A stretch of DNA of 64,000 bases from Podospora comata (taxonomy: Eukaryota; Ascomycota; Sordariomycetes; Sordariales; Podosporaceae). Made by a program: the position numbers and the translations under genes. The stretch's first letter is position 1, and each line of letters opens with the position of its first letter. The DNA lies in the NCBI GenBank assembly GCA_017354895.1, contig CP071498.1:1054001-1118000 (forward strand), read 5' to 3'. This document shows positions 33,318 through 45,000 of the stretch, in pieces. Below the pieces are notes generated by a model, which worked only from the letters and a program-made list of their open reading frames with translations, had not been told where the DNA came from and did not search any database.

Positions 33318-33947
33318 CTATTGCTGCACATCTTGACCCTGAACATCCCGCCTCTTCCCCAGTAACTCCTCCTCCAACTTAAAACTCCTCCTCTCCTCCT
33401 CCTCCTCCCCATCACTCCCCTCCCCCTCTTCCTTCCCCGGGAAACCCCTCTCCTCATCCCCATTAACAACCACATACCACCCTACCCTCCCCGCCTCAAC
33501 CCCCCCTCCCCCCTCCCCACCAGCTTCCACCACCCCACCCCCAATCTTCATCAGCTCATCCCTCAGTTTGGGAAACCAGTCACTTTCCAGGTACTGGCTC
33601 GTGATAGCAGTAATATCAACCACGTCATCAATCCTCACCGCAAAATCGGCTATGTAAGCAAACGGTGTAAAAGCAGATGACAAGTCCCCTGGGTTGTACG
33701 CCTCGAGAACTTTGACGGGGGAGCATGACTGTGAGGCCAGCACGTCAAAACCGGAGGGAGGCGTATCTGGTGGGGAGTCCGGCGGTGGGATGAATGGGTA
33801 GGTGTTGCGGAGGCAGGACAGGAAGGAGTGGGAGGAGGAGGGGGAGATGAGGTGCTCGGGGGAGCAATCTGACAGGTCGTGGAGGACGGTGAAGATGCGG
33901 ATCAGGGGACGGGGGAGGGGGAAGGCGTGGGTCAGGTAGGTTGGCAT
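33318..33947 (-). CDS. Conserved-looking protein of unknown function (209 aa)
   Basis: Single exon from an ATG at 33947 (CAGAAATGCCA). The first two thirds look globular: LIRIFTVLHDLSDCSPEHLI, FLSCLRNTYPFIPPPDSPP, FAYIADFAVRIDDVVDITAI, YLESDWFPKLRDELMKIGGG. The end is Gly/Glu-rich, with acidic EEEEE and KLEEELLGKRRDVQ. An upstream in-frame extension to 34139 exists but is poly-Leu from a CAA microsatellite and is unlikely. I do not recognise the family. No signal peptide or membrane segment. Confidence 0.6.
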   Translation of the reverse strand: MPTYLTHAFPLPRPLIRIFTVLHDLSDCSPEHLISPSSSHSFLSCLRNTYPFIPPPDSPPDTPPSGFDVLASQSCSPVKVLEAYNPGDLSSAFTPFAYIADFAVRIDDVVDITAITSQYLESDWFPKLRDELMKIGGGVVEAGGEGGGGVEAGRVGWYVVVNGDEERGFPGKEEGEGSDGEEEEERRSFKLEEELLGKRRDVQGQDVQQ

Positions 33948-34076
33948 TTCTGGGCGGTTGTGAGGCTGAGGTTGTCGTTGTTGATGACTGACTCGACTTG
34001 GCTGTGGCGTCGTTGGCCAGAAGGATGTACTGCGTAGAGGACTCGGACTATCGTATCTCGTGATTGCTCTCGTAGA

Positions 34077-34101
34077 CAACAACAACAACAACAACAACAA
34101 G
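34077..34101. repeat. (CAA)8 microsatellite
   Basis: Short perfect CAA run about 135 bp upstream of the ATG at 33947, in its presumed leader. Confidence 0.9.
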
Positions 34102-35237
34102 TCGTCATCGATGGCGGGGCTGGATTCCAAATCATGCATATATTGGTGTGGTGTAACGGTCTTGGCGGGGCGAGATGGTGCTCAGCTTTCTAACGGTTCT
34201 CAAAAACCTGCCTCTCCTCCTTACAACGATGTACCGGATGGTTCATCATCATTGATTAGGACCTTTGAAATGTTCCCTTCCGTCGTGCAAGCTTCTGCAT
34301 TCAGGGACCGAACCCACCAAACAGAAAGCGTCCTTTACAGATCGTGTCGACCCGTTAGGATCTCGAATGCAACATCTCTAACATCGCCCTCGGCCTGCAT
34401 TCAGTCGCACTCGGCCGATGCGACGTGCAGGACTTCATCTCGCGACCAAGGTTGGTCCATTCTCGCGTGTTTTCAAGGATGGAATCCATGGTTTGGGGGC
34501 CGGATCAGTGTGCTGGCCGCTTGGGGGGTGGCGGGGGGTGGTCTACCATCTTGAATATCGAACTTGTGTGATGTTCGACTCTGACCTCTTTTGTGACCTC
34601 TTTTGTGACCTCTTGGACGCTAAACTGGTGAATAGAAGCGAGATCGACACGGCTGCAACGACGGCGAATGGAGTTTGTTGATGAGGAATCTCACAGCTCT
34701 GGAAGGGGGAGAGTCGGTCCTGAACTTGGGTCCATGAGGGACAATCAGCCCTGTGAACCAAGAATCCAAGTCCAACTCCATCAGACCGACGTAGCTTGCC
34801 TGACTGTCTTTCTATGGATCAGTTTTGTACGAGCATTTTCCGCATAAATAACAACGTGATGGCCGAACCCAGGACAGCAGAAGCCACTGCCTTATCGTAA
34901 CCAAAAGGGTAACTGTTCGCAGCCTATAACATGGCTTAAAACAGGGGGTTTTATTTGCAAATAACTCCCCAGCTAGCACCAAGACAGGGAGGGGGCTTTG
35001 CCAAGAAACGGCCCCTGCTGTGTTGAATGTCTTGGTGGTGAGAACTAAACCCTACCCCAGCTCCTTGCCAATGGCAACCTCACGCACCTCAACGGCCCAG
35101 CCGGCCATCTATCTGATGGGCCACGGCCGACCAAAGGATTTTTTGTTCCCGTCTCTCTCCCAGTGTCGATCTCTTTTATCTTTTATTGCGCCGCTCTTTA
35201 CCTTTGGTTCTTGTTTCTTTTCTGTTCCTCCCGACAT
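34102..35237. other. Intergenic, no supported gene
   Basis: Shared upstream region of divergent genes (minus start at 33947, plus start at 35238). A small tandem repeat, TGACCTCTTTTG in about three copies, lies at 34581-34617. A T-rich pyrimidine leader precedes the ATG at 35238. No gene seen. Confidence 0.5.
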
Positions 35238-36420
35238 ATGTCGACCACAAGTCCCTACGGCTACACCATGGCCGCCACAGTAAGACGTAACCAATCTGGT
35301 GTTTCTCCCGGTCTTTGATAATGACAGCCCTGCAGTACGATCAAGGCCTCGAGCCAGCGCGCCACGACTATCCAGAGGTCACAGACCCTTCCCACTGCGC
35401 ACCGGAATACGTGCCTCCCCAGCCACTGACCAATGAGCCGATGAAGCCGTATGGGAGTACCTACGTGACTCCTGCCGCCCCTTATGAGCTCTCACACACG
35501 AGGGAATCATCCTCGGCATATGGTGGACATGCAGCAACGGCGGCACCACCTTACGATATGCACGATCAGGTCCGGTTGCCAGCATCGCCCCCAACAGCAG
35601 ATCCGTCATCATCGATGAGCTCGGAAAAGCCCCCTTCTCACCATCGTAAAAAGACAATATTCGGCTGCACAACACTGGTGTTTGTTCTCTCGTGCATCAT
35701 TGCGCTTCTGTCAATGGCGGTGATTGGGCTGGCAGCTGCCGCGGGGATGGAGGCGCACAGGGCGAACACCAACGCGAGCAGGATGGCGGTCATGCTTGCT
35801 GAGAGCAATAGTACGTCTGGGGGGTTGGAGTCGGTTTCTGACGCCGAGCCCGAGCCTGGTACCGGTTCTGGTTCTGATTCCAACACTACTCCCGGCGGCA
35901 CAAGAACCGTCACCGTCACCGTCTCCGCTGCTGCTGCGGCGACCGAGACTGTCAGGGTCACTCCTGCTTCCGCCATCTCCGCCGTTGACGACGGCTGCTC
36001 GGAAAACCCTGAGAAAGTCCACGGGTCGACTTATACGTCTTACAAACGTATGCTCCCCCCCCACACTCCCTTATTTCACCCTTCTTTTACTAACCTATCT
36101 TAGGCTTCAACTCTTTGAAATTCACCCGCTACTGCCAACGAGATCCAGACGGCTCGCTCGTGATGGTGATTTTTACCTCGACTTTTGAGCAGTGCATGGA
36201 CGCGTGCGCGTCGTACTCGACTTATGTAGCGGAGTCGTTCCCCACGGGAGGCGCAAAGACGAGGTGTGACGGGGTTAGTTTTATTCCCGAGTGGGCGGAT
36301 AAGGCTGCTGCGGGTAAGGAGAATTCGAGGGGGAATTGTTACCTGAAGAGTGGAGTTAAGGGGGAGGGGGGAGAGAATGGGAAGAAGGTCAAGGTTCATG
36401 CTGCTATTTTGCAGGGATAA
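35238..36420 (+). CDS. Single-pass membrane protein with Apple/PAN-like Cys-containing ectodomain (356 aa)
   Basis: Exons 35238-35279, 35336-36047 and 36104-36420. The first exon (MSTTSPYGYTMAAT) is joined by a 56-bp intron with GTAAGA and CTGCAG sites; an alternative start at 35321 lies inside that intron and is in frame. The N-terminal 110 residues are Pro/Tyr-rich and presumably cytosolic. A KKTIFGCTTLVFVLSCIIALL hydrophobic segment is the membrane span. A Ser/Thr/Gly-rich stalk (TVTVTVSAAAAATETV) leads to a C-terminal region with CSENPEKVHGSTY, YCQRDPDG, FEQCMDACASYS, KTRCDGVSF and NCYLKS, the Cys spacing of fungal PAN/Apple-like domains. This layout is common in Sordariomycetes; ligand and role unknown. 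Confidence 0.7.
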
Positions 36421-36616
36421 TTAAGTTGGGGGAGGGGAGGAGTGATACCCAGGGTGTGTGTGCGTGAGGATTAGGTAGTGGATTGGATGGTTTTGTTGTG
36501 CGATTATAATGGGAGGACATTGGGAAGCGTTGAGGAATGGTGGAGTAGGATGTGTTTATCTGGGCTTTGAATTTGACTGGATTGATTGTTCAGCTTGCTC
36601 TTTTTCTTCTTTGGCG

Positions 36617-36841
36617 CTAATAAATACCTGTATGAAAATTGGTGCGTGAGTCTGACCGTTTTCGTACTTGAAGCACGTACGCATGTTTATATGTGATGAA
36701 ATCATGAGCCAAGTGTGTGGTGAAATGGTCTGCAATCAACCCTTCAAAGATGTGTGGATACTCTCCTTCAATGATACTCCGTATGCCTTCAAATACGGTC
36801 AGAACATCGTTGGGAATATAACATAGGTTTTGAAGAGACAC
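36617..36841 (-). CDS. Short hypothetical ORF (74 aa), possibly a gene remnant
   Basis: ATG at 36841, TAG at 36617. Unlike other short frames nearby it has a balanced, non-repetitive composition (for example NDVLTVFEGIRSIIEGEYP, DHFTTHLAHDFITYKHAYV) that resembles a folded protein fragment. Codon third positions are AT-richer than in the surrounding genes. No family recognised and no extension by splicing found; it may be chance or a remnant. Confidence 0.25.
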   Translation of the reverse strand: MSLQNLCYIPNDVLTVFEGIRSIIEGEYPHIFEGLIADHFTTHLAHDFITYKHAYVLQVRKRSDSRTNFHTGIY

Positions 36842-37372
36842 TCAATGGCATGTTTCAAGGATAGTCAGTGTGTCCTAAAAAGGAAAAGAAATAAGGGGCT
36901 CTTTTAGCGTAGTGATAGGCCCTTCAGGCAACAATAAAAGGCATGTTTATCTATCCTCAAAGATCCAAAGTCGGCGGTTATTACAGCTTTACTTGTATTT
37001 GACCAGCGGGTATAACTGCAGTGATGAATAACTTTGAGTAGTTCTTGCTCAGCAACCACCTATAGCTTTTTAAAGGGGCATCATCATCTTGGGGGACTGT
37101 GTTCGTTGTTAATGTACCTAGGCTCCCACACGTCTTCTACATAATGATTGTCAAAGTGGTGGCTGTCAAAGTAATAGTTGTCAACAACCTGAAGAAGGGC
37201 AGCAATAGTGGTGGTCACGAAGTAGAGGTCGTTAAGCGGGGGCAGTTGGGGAAATCGATGTGGTGACGGAGTATCGTGGGTCTGTTAACACCATCCACCC
37301 TCTAACACCACCCACCCTCACCACCACCACCATCACAAAAATAAATGAACAATCGTGACAACAGCAAAAGAT

Positions 37373-37597
37373 AGGCACACTCAGGATTCGAACCTGGGTT
37401 TTACACCGCATCAGATCAACACCCTCACACCTCTCCCCCCGCCCCTTGGAAGGCAACCGCAGAAGCCAAGCGCGATGCCGCACCTGACACTAACAGTACA
37501 GCACTCCATGTAAGCAACGAGTTGTAGCAAGGAAGGAATTGGTGTTTAGACATTATCACCCCAACCGGGTCGTCTTGAACCACTTGACCATGCGCCC
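37373..37597 (-). tRNA. tRNA-like element with long insert, probably decayed
   Basis: On the minus strand a 5' half (GGGCGCATGGTCAAGTGG then TTCAAGACG) begins at 37597. It matches the class II (Leu/Ser) D-arm consensus TGGCCGAGTGG except for C-to-T and G-to-A changes. A 3' half has a perfect B box, GGTTCGAATCC (37384-37394), a T-stem with one mismatch, and a 3' strand, GTGTGCC, that pairs fully (with two wobbles) with GGCGCAT of the 5' half. A TTTT run follows. About 150-160 extra bases separate the halves, so it is either a tRNA with an unusually long insert or a RIP-decayed pseudogene. Anticodon cannot be assigned. Confidence 0.35.
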
Positions 37598-39084
37598 TGT
37601 TATGCGTCAGCTCTTATTTGTTATCATGGCAAGTGCTGGGCCAAATATGTAAGCTATTGGTCCGTGGGTCGCGCGACTTTGTTGTGTTGTGTTTGGGGAA
37701 GGGGCGATGAGGGCTGGGTGGCACGTGTGTTGTGTGTGAGGTGGGAAGGAACGGTGATGGTAGAGGGCATACACAATGGGTGGGGAGAGCATGGGTGTGG
37801 AGCTTGAGGGGGTGGGATGATTCGCCATCAACAGCTTGTAGTCAAATGGTCACCGGTGCTGAGCTTGCTCCCCCGAACATCAAACAACGGCTTCACATCC
37901 CGGAGCTATGGTGCACCCAACAAACGCTCTACCTCCCCCTCAACTGCTGATGGCCTCACAATTGCCCGCTGATACCCATCTCACAATTCCTTCCGCTGGT
38001 CCCCTCCAGATCGATTGTCTATGTCGGGGTTGGTAAGACTCTAGCAGACATCGAAAATCTTGTGTGTTGGCTGTGTGGACATGTGACTTATTACTGTACC
38101 TTCAGCCATGGCAAAGATGCCTCCAATGAAGAGGGTCGTGTTGTTAATGGCCTGGTCCATTACTGTTCACAAGATTGCGGCTTGAATACAAGCTTGCGGA
38201 TTGGATACATATATTCTAGGAACAAAACTCTGTTTGGCCCCCTTTGTAAGCCAAACATTCTCAACAGCTCTATCAATATCTTGAAAGGAGGCAGCTTAAA
38301 CTCCTTACCATTGCTCAACCTCCTCGTAGCATTAACTCATCAAAACACAATCCACACAATCCACACAACCCACACAACCCACACACCACAACATCAATCA
38401 CCTTCCCGCCCCTCCCGCCCACAAAACAGCAGCACACACAAGTAGAGTAATTTTATGTTTTATGCCTATCACCCACCGCTTTGTGTCTACAAGCATAGGT
38501 ACACAGCAAAGCAAATCAGGGAGTTAACTATACACATTGTCCCCCCCTTCGCTCACCACCCCCGGACCTCCTAACTGTCACTTCCCCCCCGCCTCCTGCC
38601 CCATCTCAAGCCACTCCCCCCCATTCCACCAACCCCAGTCCCCAAGCAAAGTCCCCTTGCAAATAGGATTTCTTTGTAAAAAAAATGTAAAACACAGCGC
38701 TGATACGAAAAAAGTCCGCTGAATAATAAAAGCAAGAGAAGCAAAGGAAAAAACCAACCCCAACCCCAACCCCGCCCAATCACCTCATCCCTACCCAGTC
38801 CCAGAGAGAGTCCTCCATCAATCTCCCTTTCCCATCCCTTTCCTCCCCCCACCCAAAACGCCCCATGGAAAAAAAGGAAAAAAAAAGATCGAATTTTTGG
38901 TATGGTGCCGACATTGTTGAATGAAATAACCGAAAAAACGCTGACCGTGGAAAGAAGAGAAAAAAGAACGAAGCGAGCCGGCGAAATATATACCATTCAC
39001 AGCAACAAAAAGCACTGAATGTATTTTTCAGACGAAAGAAAAAAAAGAAAAAAAACCCAACAACAACAACCCCAACAAAGAATA

Positions 39085-42050
39085 TTAAATCCCAGCCCCA
39101 CCCCTCACTTCCCTCCCTCCCTCTTCCGCCGCCGGACTCCCCGCCCTCACAACCGCCGTCTTCAAAACAGGCGCAATACTAATCGCAATCTTCTTCTGCC
39201 CACCCCCTCCTCCTCCATTCGGACTCCCCTCTCGACTCCTCGCCTTCCCACTGTTATTGTTGTTGTTGTGAAAACTCCCCTTCTTCCTCAACATCCCCCC
39301 CACCCCTGACGACCCCAACGAAGAATTACTCCCCGCACTACTGCTATTCCTCCTCTTATGCTGCATCAGCCTATCCAGCGCGTCATCCTCATCCTCCTCC
39401 CTCCTCCTCTTCTCCGATAACCTTTCCGGCGGCGGCGTACTCGGCACCACCACCACCGGCTTCTCATTCTCCTTTGACTCACTCCCCCCCCCATCCACAG
39501 CTGTCGTCGTCGTCGTCGTCGTCATCACCGCATCCCCCCCACCACCCTCTTCCTCCTCATCAGACGTGTACTCCACCAGCGGCAGCTTCCCCCCATTCAC
39601 CACCACGCCCGTAGGACGACGATGATGATGATGATGATTCTCCTCCTCATCATCAGAAACACTATTCCAATACTCCTCCTGCGCCTGATCAACAGCCAAA
39701 TGCTCCATCATCGCCCCCCTCCCCACCCCCCTCACCTCGTCCTCCTCATCCACCTCACTAACCGTATACCCCCGGCTCTGATCCCACCTCATCAACATCC
39801 CCTTAAAGTAATCAACATGGCTAAGCGCCACTACCTTCTCCCGGTAATTCTCCATGATGTGCCTGGCCAACTCCCGATCCCCCTCATAATTAATCGACGT
39901 GAAAAAGTCCAGGCACGCCGAAGACAAGAGATTGTCCCGCGGCAGCGTCCGCAGCAGCGTGTCCAAGACTGGGCCGAAAATTCGCCTGTCGGATAGGTGT
40001 TTGGTGAAAAAAGGGTCACGGAGGAGGATGAGGTGGCGGAAGAAGCGGATCGCAACTAAAACCCAAGAGAAAAAAAAGGAAAAAAATTAGCAGGGTTCAG
40101 GTAGGATGCAACAAAGTATTTCGTACCAAGCTGGAGGTGCTTCTGTTTGCAGGCAAGAAGCTGCCCAAACCTAGACGCAATGTTGTGGTCAAACACAAAG
40201 TGCTTGCTCCGAAAAGTGTGATGCCTGATGTAAAAGCAGAGAATCTCGTTCAAGTACCCGAAAATCCCATCTTCGAGGGCATTAAACTTCATGTTAGGCC
40301 TCTTCTCCAGGTCAAGCAGCGGCTTGAACAGCTTGGCGACCGAGTGCTCATAAAAGTGGGCAATGAACGCGTCTTGCTGGGGATCGGAAGAAACCTGATG
40401 TTTTCCCTTGGGCATGAAGCCCTCTCTGTTTTCTGGAGGGGGGCCGCTGCCGGGAACATTTGGGTCTAGAAGCACCTTGAGTGACTCTGTAAGTTGCGAC
40501 TTGATCCCCAGATCCACTTCGACAAGGAGGAGATCGATGAGGGCGTCGGTCAGAGGCGCTTGTTTTCTATGGGTCTGCTCGTAGATGGTCTTTCGGATCA
40601 TGGAGGGGTCAAACTCGAGTATGGAGCCGAGAATGTCTGTAGCACCAACCCGGACCGTCACGTCAGGGTGCCTAAGCCCGTAATTGATGACGGGAACAAG
40701 TCCTTGCTGGAGGAAGTTGCCATAGAGTCCTTGGCGGGCAGGTGGTTGGAGGTTCTTCGAGATGGCGCACATTTGCTGGATGAAAATGACGGCTTCCTTT
40801 TTGCGCAGCGGCTGCACAGTCGGGTCGCCAAACACGGCAAAGAGATCCGTCATGAAACCGGGCGTCATGTGGAGGTGCTGCACGATCTCGACCTGGTTGA
40901 AAAAGATGAGCGAGTTGAGGACTGAAAAGGTGGGGTCGTCCAGGATCCTAGCAAGCACAACGTCCTTCAAGTACTGTAGTCGGTAGGTCTGATGGATCTT
41001 GCGTCGCACTTGGTCATCCTGGATCCTGACCACCTCCTTATACCGCCCCTGGTTGTTCAACCACTGCCGGTGGTTCGCCTTGTGCGTCGGAAAATCGGGA
41101 TCGTACTCCATCGCACCCACAACTCCCAAAACACACTCGTCAGACACGGCATGTTCGATGAGGCCGGTGTCGTTCAGCAATACCACCGTCTTCATGATGT
41201 TGCAGAGATGATGCAGGTCCCCCAAGCTCTCCATATCCTCGGCCATCTCTACTAGTGGAATAAGTTTGGCGATGTAGTCTTCGCTCATGATTGCTTTGGC
41301 GAGGGCATCGCGGCCGGACGGGGATTGCGAAAGGTTCCGCAGGGTATTCTCTATATCGATCAGCGTCCCCAGCTCAGCAGGCGGGAGCTGGATGGAGGTG
41401 GGCATATCCATCGCCAAGTCGTCTGAGAGACCATCATCTGCAGCACGGCGAATCAGCAGGCACTCCCCTGGATAGGTTATGCAGCTCCTACCTGGTCCCC
41501 CCATGGCGGCCTGGAATTGTTGTTGAACGTGGTCGATGAATTTCCTAGCACCCGGCGAGTGAGCTTGATGCGACGAGCGTGGCATGCGAACAGGTTCAGA
41601 CACACCATATTGCCTGGCATCCATCTGCCTCCTGAAAGGAAAGCGCCATGTCGACGCCATTGTCGGTCCAAACAATGAGGGTGTCTGTGGCGCAAGTTAG
41701 AGAACAAACTCCGGATACCGCAAAGGTTGAGTGACATGCCCTGCTGCTTCTGGAAGCCATCTTCCTTCACTATTTTGGTCTCGAGCAGTAGTCTGTCTGG
41801 CTGGTCTTCTGACTGGACGATCACGCGGGGTTCTTTTTGCTCTTCCTGGATCTGAGGGATGGGTGAGTTGAGTCATCAGCGAAACCGTGTTCTCTGCCAT
41901 GCGGGGGACGGGAACAGCACAGCATACCGTGACGAAGCAGGCGGTGCAGAAACCGGTGCCGCGGTCAAACCAGTCATTGTTGCGAAGCTCGTAGACCTTG
42001 ACGCGCTTCTTGTCGGCCGTCGTCTGATGAGGCACGGGTTGTGCCATCAT
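39085..42050 (-). CDS. PSY2: PP4 regulatory subunit 3, Psy2/SMEK family (882 aa)
   Basis: Targeting subunit of protein phosphatase 4, acting in the nucleus in DNA-damage response and cell-cycle control in yeast and animals. Six exons: 42050-41928, 41851-41740, 41684-41606, 41544-41492, 41437-40127 and 40055-39085. Residues 12-110 form the PH/EVH1-like domain (KRVKVYELRNNDWFDRGTG, QKQQDTLIVW, LSFQEADGCQAIW). A helical-repeat core follows (ELGTLIDIENTLRNLSQSP to INYEGDRELARHIMENY). The tail is acidic, His-rich, Asn/Gly-rich and basic, as is usual in fungi. The second intron has a GC donor (GCATGT) and a CACAG acceptor; only this join restores the highly conserved QQDTLIVW. The ATG ATG start is chosen because the domain begins soon after. 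Confidence 0.93.
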
Positions 42051-45000
42051 CAAGCGCTCGATGGCCTCGTCTCCGACGTCGACGTCGAGGGTGGTGTCGC
42101 TGAGCAGGTGGGGTGCGATATCGAAATGGTGCGGCGATTGCGATAGCTCGGGCTCGGCCGGGTTGAGGAGAGCAAGGGCCGCCACTTTGTTCTGGGGTTT
42201 GCGCGCTCCAAAGATGGGGAGCGCGTCGGTGCTGCAGCGTAGTGTGAAGAACGGGCTGGCGGACAGGCGCTCGGGTGTGGACAGGACACGGACTGTCTGT
42301 CGCTGGCTGGCGTGATAGGTACGGTAGGCAGAAGTTGGGGCAAAAGTCAAACTGGTTGCTCGGGTGGTGGTTGTGTGGTGTGTGGCCTGTGGTCTGTGGT
42401 CTGTGGAGAGGGTGACGTCGAAAATAAAATCCGATGTCGAGTGGTTCAGGGAGCCATAAGGTTTCGGAAAGACCAGGCGGCTTCTTGTCGAGATGATAGA
42501 GCGACAGCGCACGCGATCAGCGGCTCCTCAGACGATCGCGCAGGAGCAAGGCGTGCTCTTCAGTAAATCCCCGTCGCGACGAACGATGCGCGACAAACAG
42601 CGAATGCTTTCTTCCTTGGTGGGCGTTGAGTGGCGATGGATTATTTCCTTGGGCCGATTACTGCCAATCTGGATTCTCTCTGCAGGCGCGCAAGGTTGCG
42701 ATGGGGAGAAGCGGGCGGAGTGCGTGATCGCTTGGGTCAAGCGGGTCCTGAAGGGGTTTAGTGGCAAATGGATGTGCCGGCTTTTTTAGTGCCATGCTAA
42801 GAATAAGCGCGGCCTGATGTCACTTTTCTACCTAAAACACCCCCACTGGCCCCAGCCCTTCACCACGCGCTGGAACGGCAGACCGGCCGGGCATTTCCTT
42901 TCATCTCTCAACCTCCCCCGCTCCACCTCCGTCCCGGCCCCGTTGTCTTGGAGCTATGGCCTCCGTCCGAAGCCTTGTCCGTGTCTCGGCCAGCATCCGA
43001 GTTTCTGTCGACCTTGGACGGCCCCACTCGGTCTGATATCTTGACCTGATTACTGATGATATATATCACCATCTTGACAACCTCACTTGTCGACGGTGCC
43101 GATTACGATTGATATTCAAGAGCTCTGCTTCTACTTACGACCATTATGGCTTTTGCAACAACCAATCTTTGTATTGACATTCTCACACAATAGTCATTCA
43201 CCCTTGGTCTTCACATATCATTGCAATCCTTGGTCTTTAACTCTACAAGACACAACACAGCATCATTAGCTTTCCAAGCACTCTTTGAGGGCCATGCCAG
43301 CTTTGTGCTGTCCTGGGAACCTAGCCGCTCTATCTTTAGATGACGAGGTGATTGATGGCTAGAGATGACCATGGCCAACACGGGTGTTGAGAGCATCGAT
43401 GGTCTCGAGGTTGCACTGACTTGATGCCCTTCCTATATCACCATGGCCACCTCGTCATAGATCGCAGTCACGCTGGCATCACAAGGTCTCATACGAAAAC
43501 CACTTTGTTTTATATGCCAGCTCGTAACCAACTGCGCATTCATCTCCAAGCTTCAACTGCAGCCACTCTCACCCATTATCTATCTACCCACAACCATCAC
43601 CCACCGGGGCCACTTCCCGCCTTCCCACCATCACCAACCACGCCACACACCACTCTTCAGCTCTCACAATCCGATCAGGCAGTCTGCCAACTCAAACGAG
43701 CCACTGCCCAGCAGCCATACCCAGCCCACCCTTCCTTTTCCAGCTTCATCGCCGGTAGTGGCAGCGGCATCGGATCTGGCCGCATCGATGAAGGAAGTGA
43801 CAGCCTGGTTGTATGCAAACCTGCCTGGCGTCGTGACAGCCGGGCAGCGGGAAAAAATTCCGAGCTGCAGCCCTCTGAGGTAGCCACCTGAAGCCAAGTC
43901 ACATATTTATCTGATGTCTCTCGCGCGCTTGGGCAGTGGTGTGTCCTGTCAGGGCTTGTCAGGGGCAGGGGATGACCCAACAAGGCAGGCCAAGATAAGA
44001 CCAAGCGCCGCCGCCATTTACCGCCAGTCTTGCAACATATTCATCACCAAGAGAAGCCGGAAGCTGCACCCTGTCTTTGACACCTGAGAATTGATTCCGT
44101 CAGCCGGTCGTGCATTATCTCGATGTCTGTCTCAGAGATGATGCTACCGAGACTACCCACAAGCCCTGAGGGAAGATGGGCAATGTCTCCGGTCATGCAG
44201 GAACTTTACCCAGCCCACGAGGCTGGACAAGCTCATGAGAAAGATAGATCGACAACTTAGCACCGCCAGCGTAGCAATCATGGCTGGCTGTGGCTTCTGC
44301 CGGTCCACCCATCTGCCCATGGATATCTACATACATTGCAGTGCCGGACCTTCCTCTCGCCGAACAAGCAGACGTGGAGGGTGTAGGTGTATATGTAAGG
44401 TATGCATATGCAATGTACGCACATCTTTCTATTTCTACGCTTACCACTCAAGAGCCCCTCTTCCCCCCTGACCGGGAGAGATGACATGGCAGATTTGACC
44501 CCCACGCCCGGGCCTGCATGGCTGGTGTCTGCTCTCTCTCTCTCTCGGCCTCTCTTAACTTTTCGGGGCCCGCTCACACAGGCCAAGCGTATCACTCCAA
44601 TGCTGACGTTGGATGACATGGCCTATCTGGCGGTTCCTGATCCTGCCGTCTGTAATGTATGCAGTCATGGTGGAAGCGTGTTAAGCGCGTCAGTTGATAC
44701 AGCAAACACGTACCGAGGGAGAAAAAAAACCCCAGTCATGCAGGGACCTTGGACCAAACCAGTGTTTTGTTCTGTTTGGGAGAATACATCCATGTTTACG
44801 AACAGGAGCTCGGAAAACTGAATACTACCTTACGTACTCTAACCCAAGTTTTCCTCCGGCCCATCCGTCCGAGATCTTTGGAACATACAAACGGAGGCAA
44901 GCTAGATAAGGCGAACATGTAGGTAAGAAACAGGCGTCGACACTAGCACGAAACGAGTACGAGCCAGCCCGCATGGTCGAGTTACCTATCTCTTATCTCT

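Larger units (their letters stand above)
36421..39084. other. AT-richer intergenic region with decayed elements
   Basis: Contains a 74-aa minus-strand frame (36617-36841), a tRNA-like element (37373-37597), a tRNA D-arm-like fragment near 36907-36927, and C-rich DNA before the PSY2 gene's 3' end (38540-38850). The AT-richness and C/T, G/A decay suggest RIP-affected DNA. No complete gene is supported. Confidence 0.5.

Noticed and set aside
37373-37484. Shorter tRNA-Trp(CCA)-like folding starting at 37484 with a 36-base intron
   Set aside because: The acceptor stem relies on wobbles and has a mismatch, the A box is poor and position 26 is missing; the 5' half at 37597 pairs better.
43421-43891. 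156-aa plus-strand frame
   Set aside because: His/Pro/Ser-rich and repeat-like, with no domain or conserved pattern.
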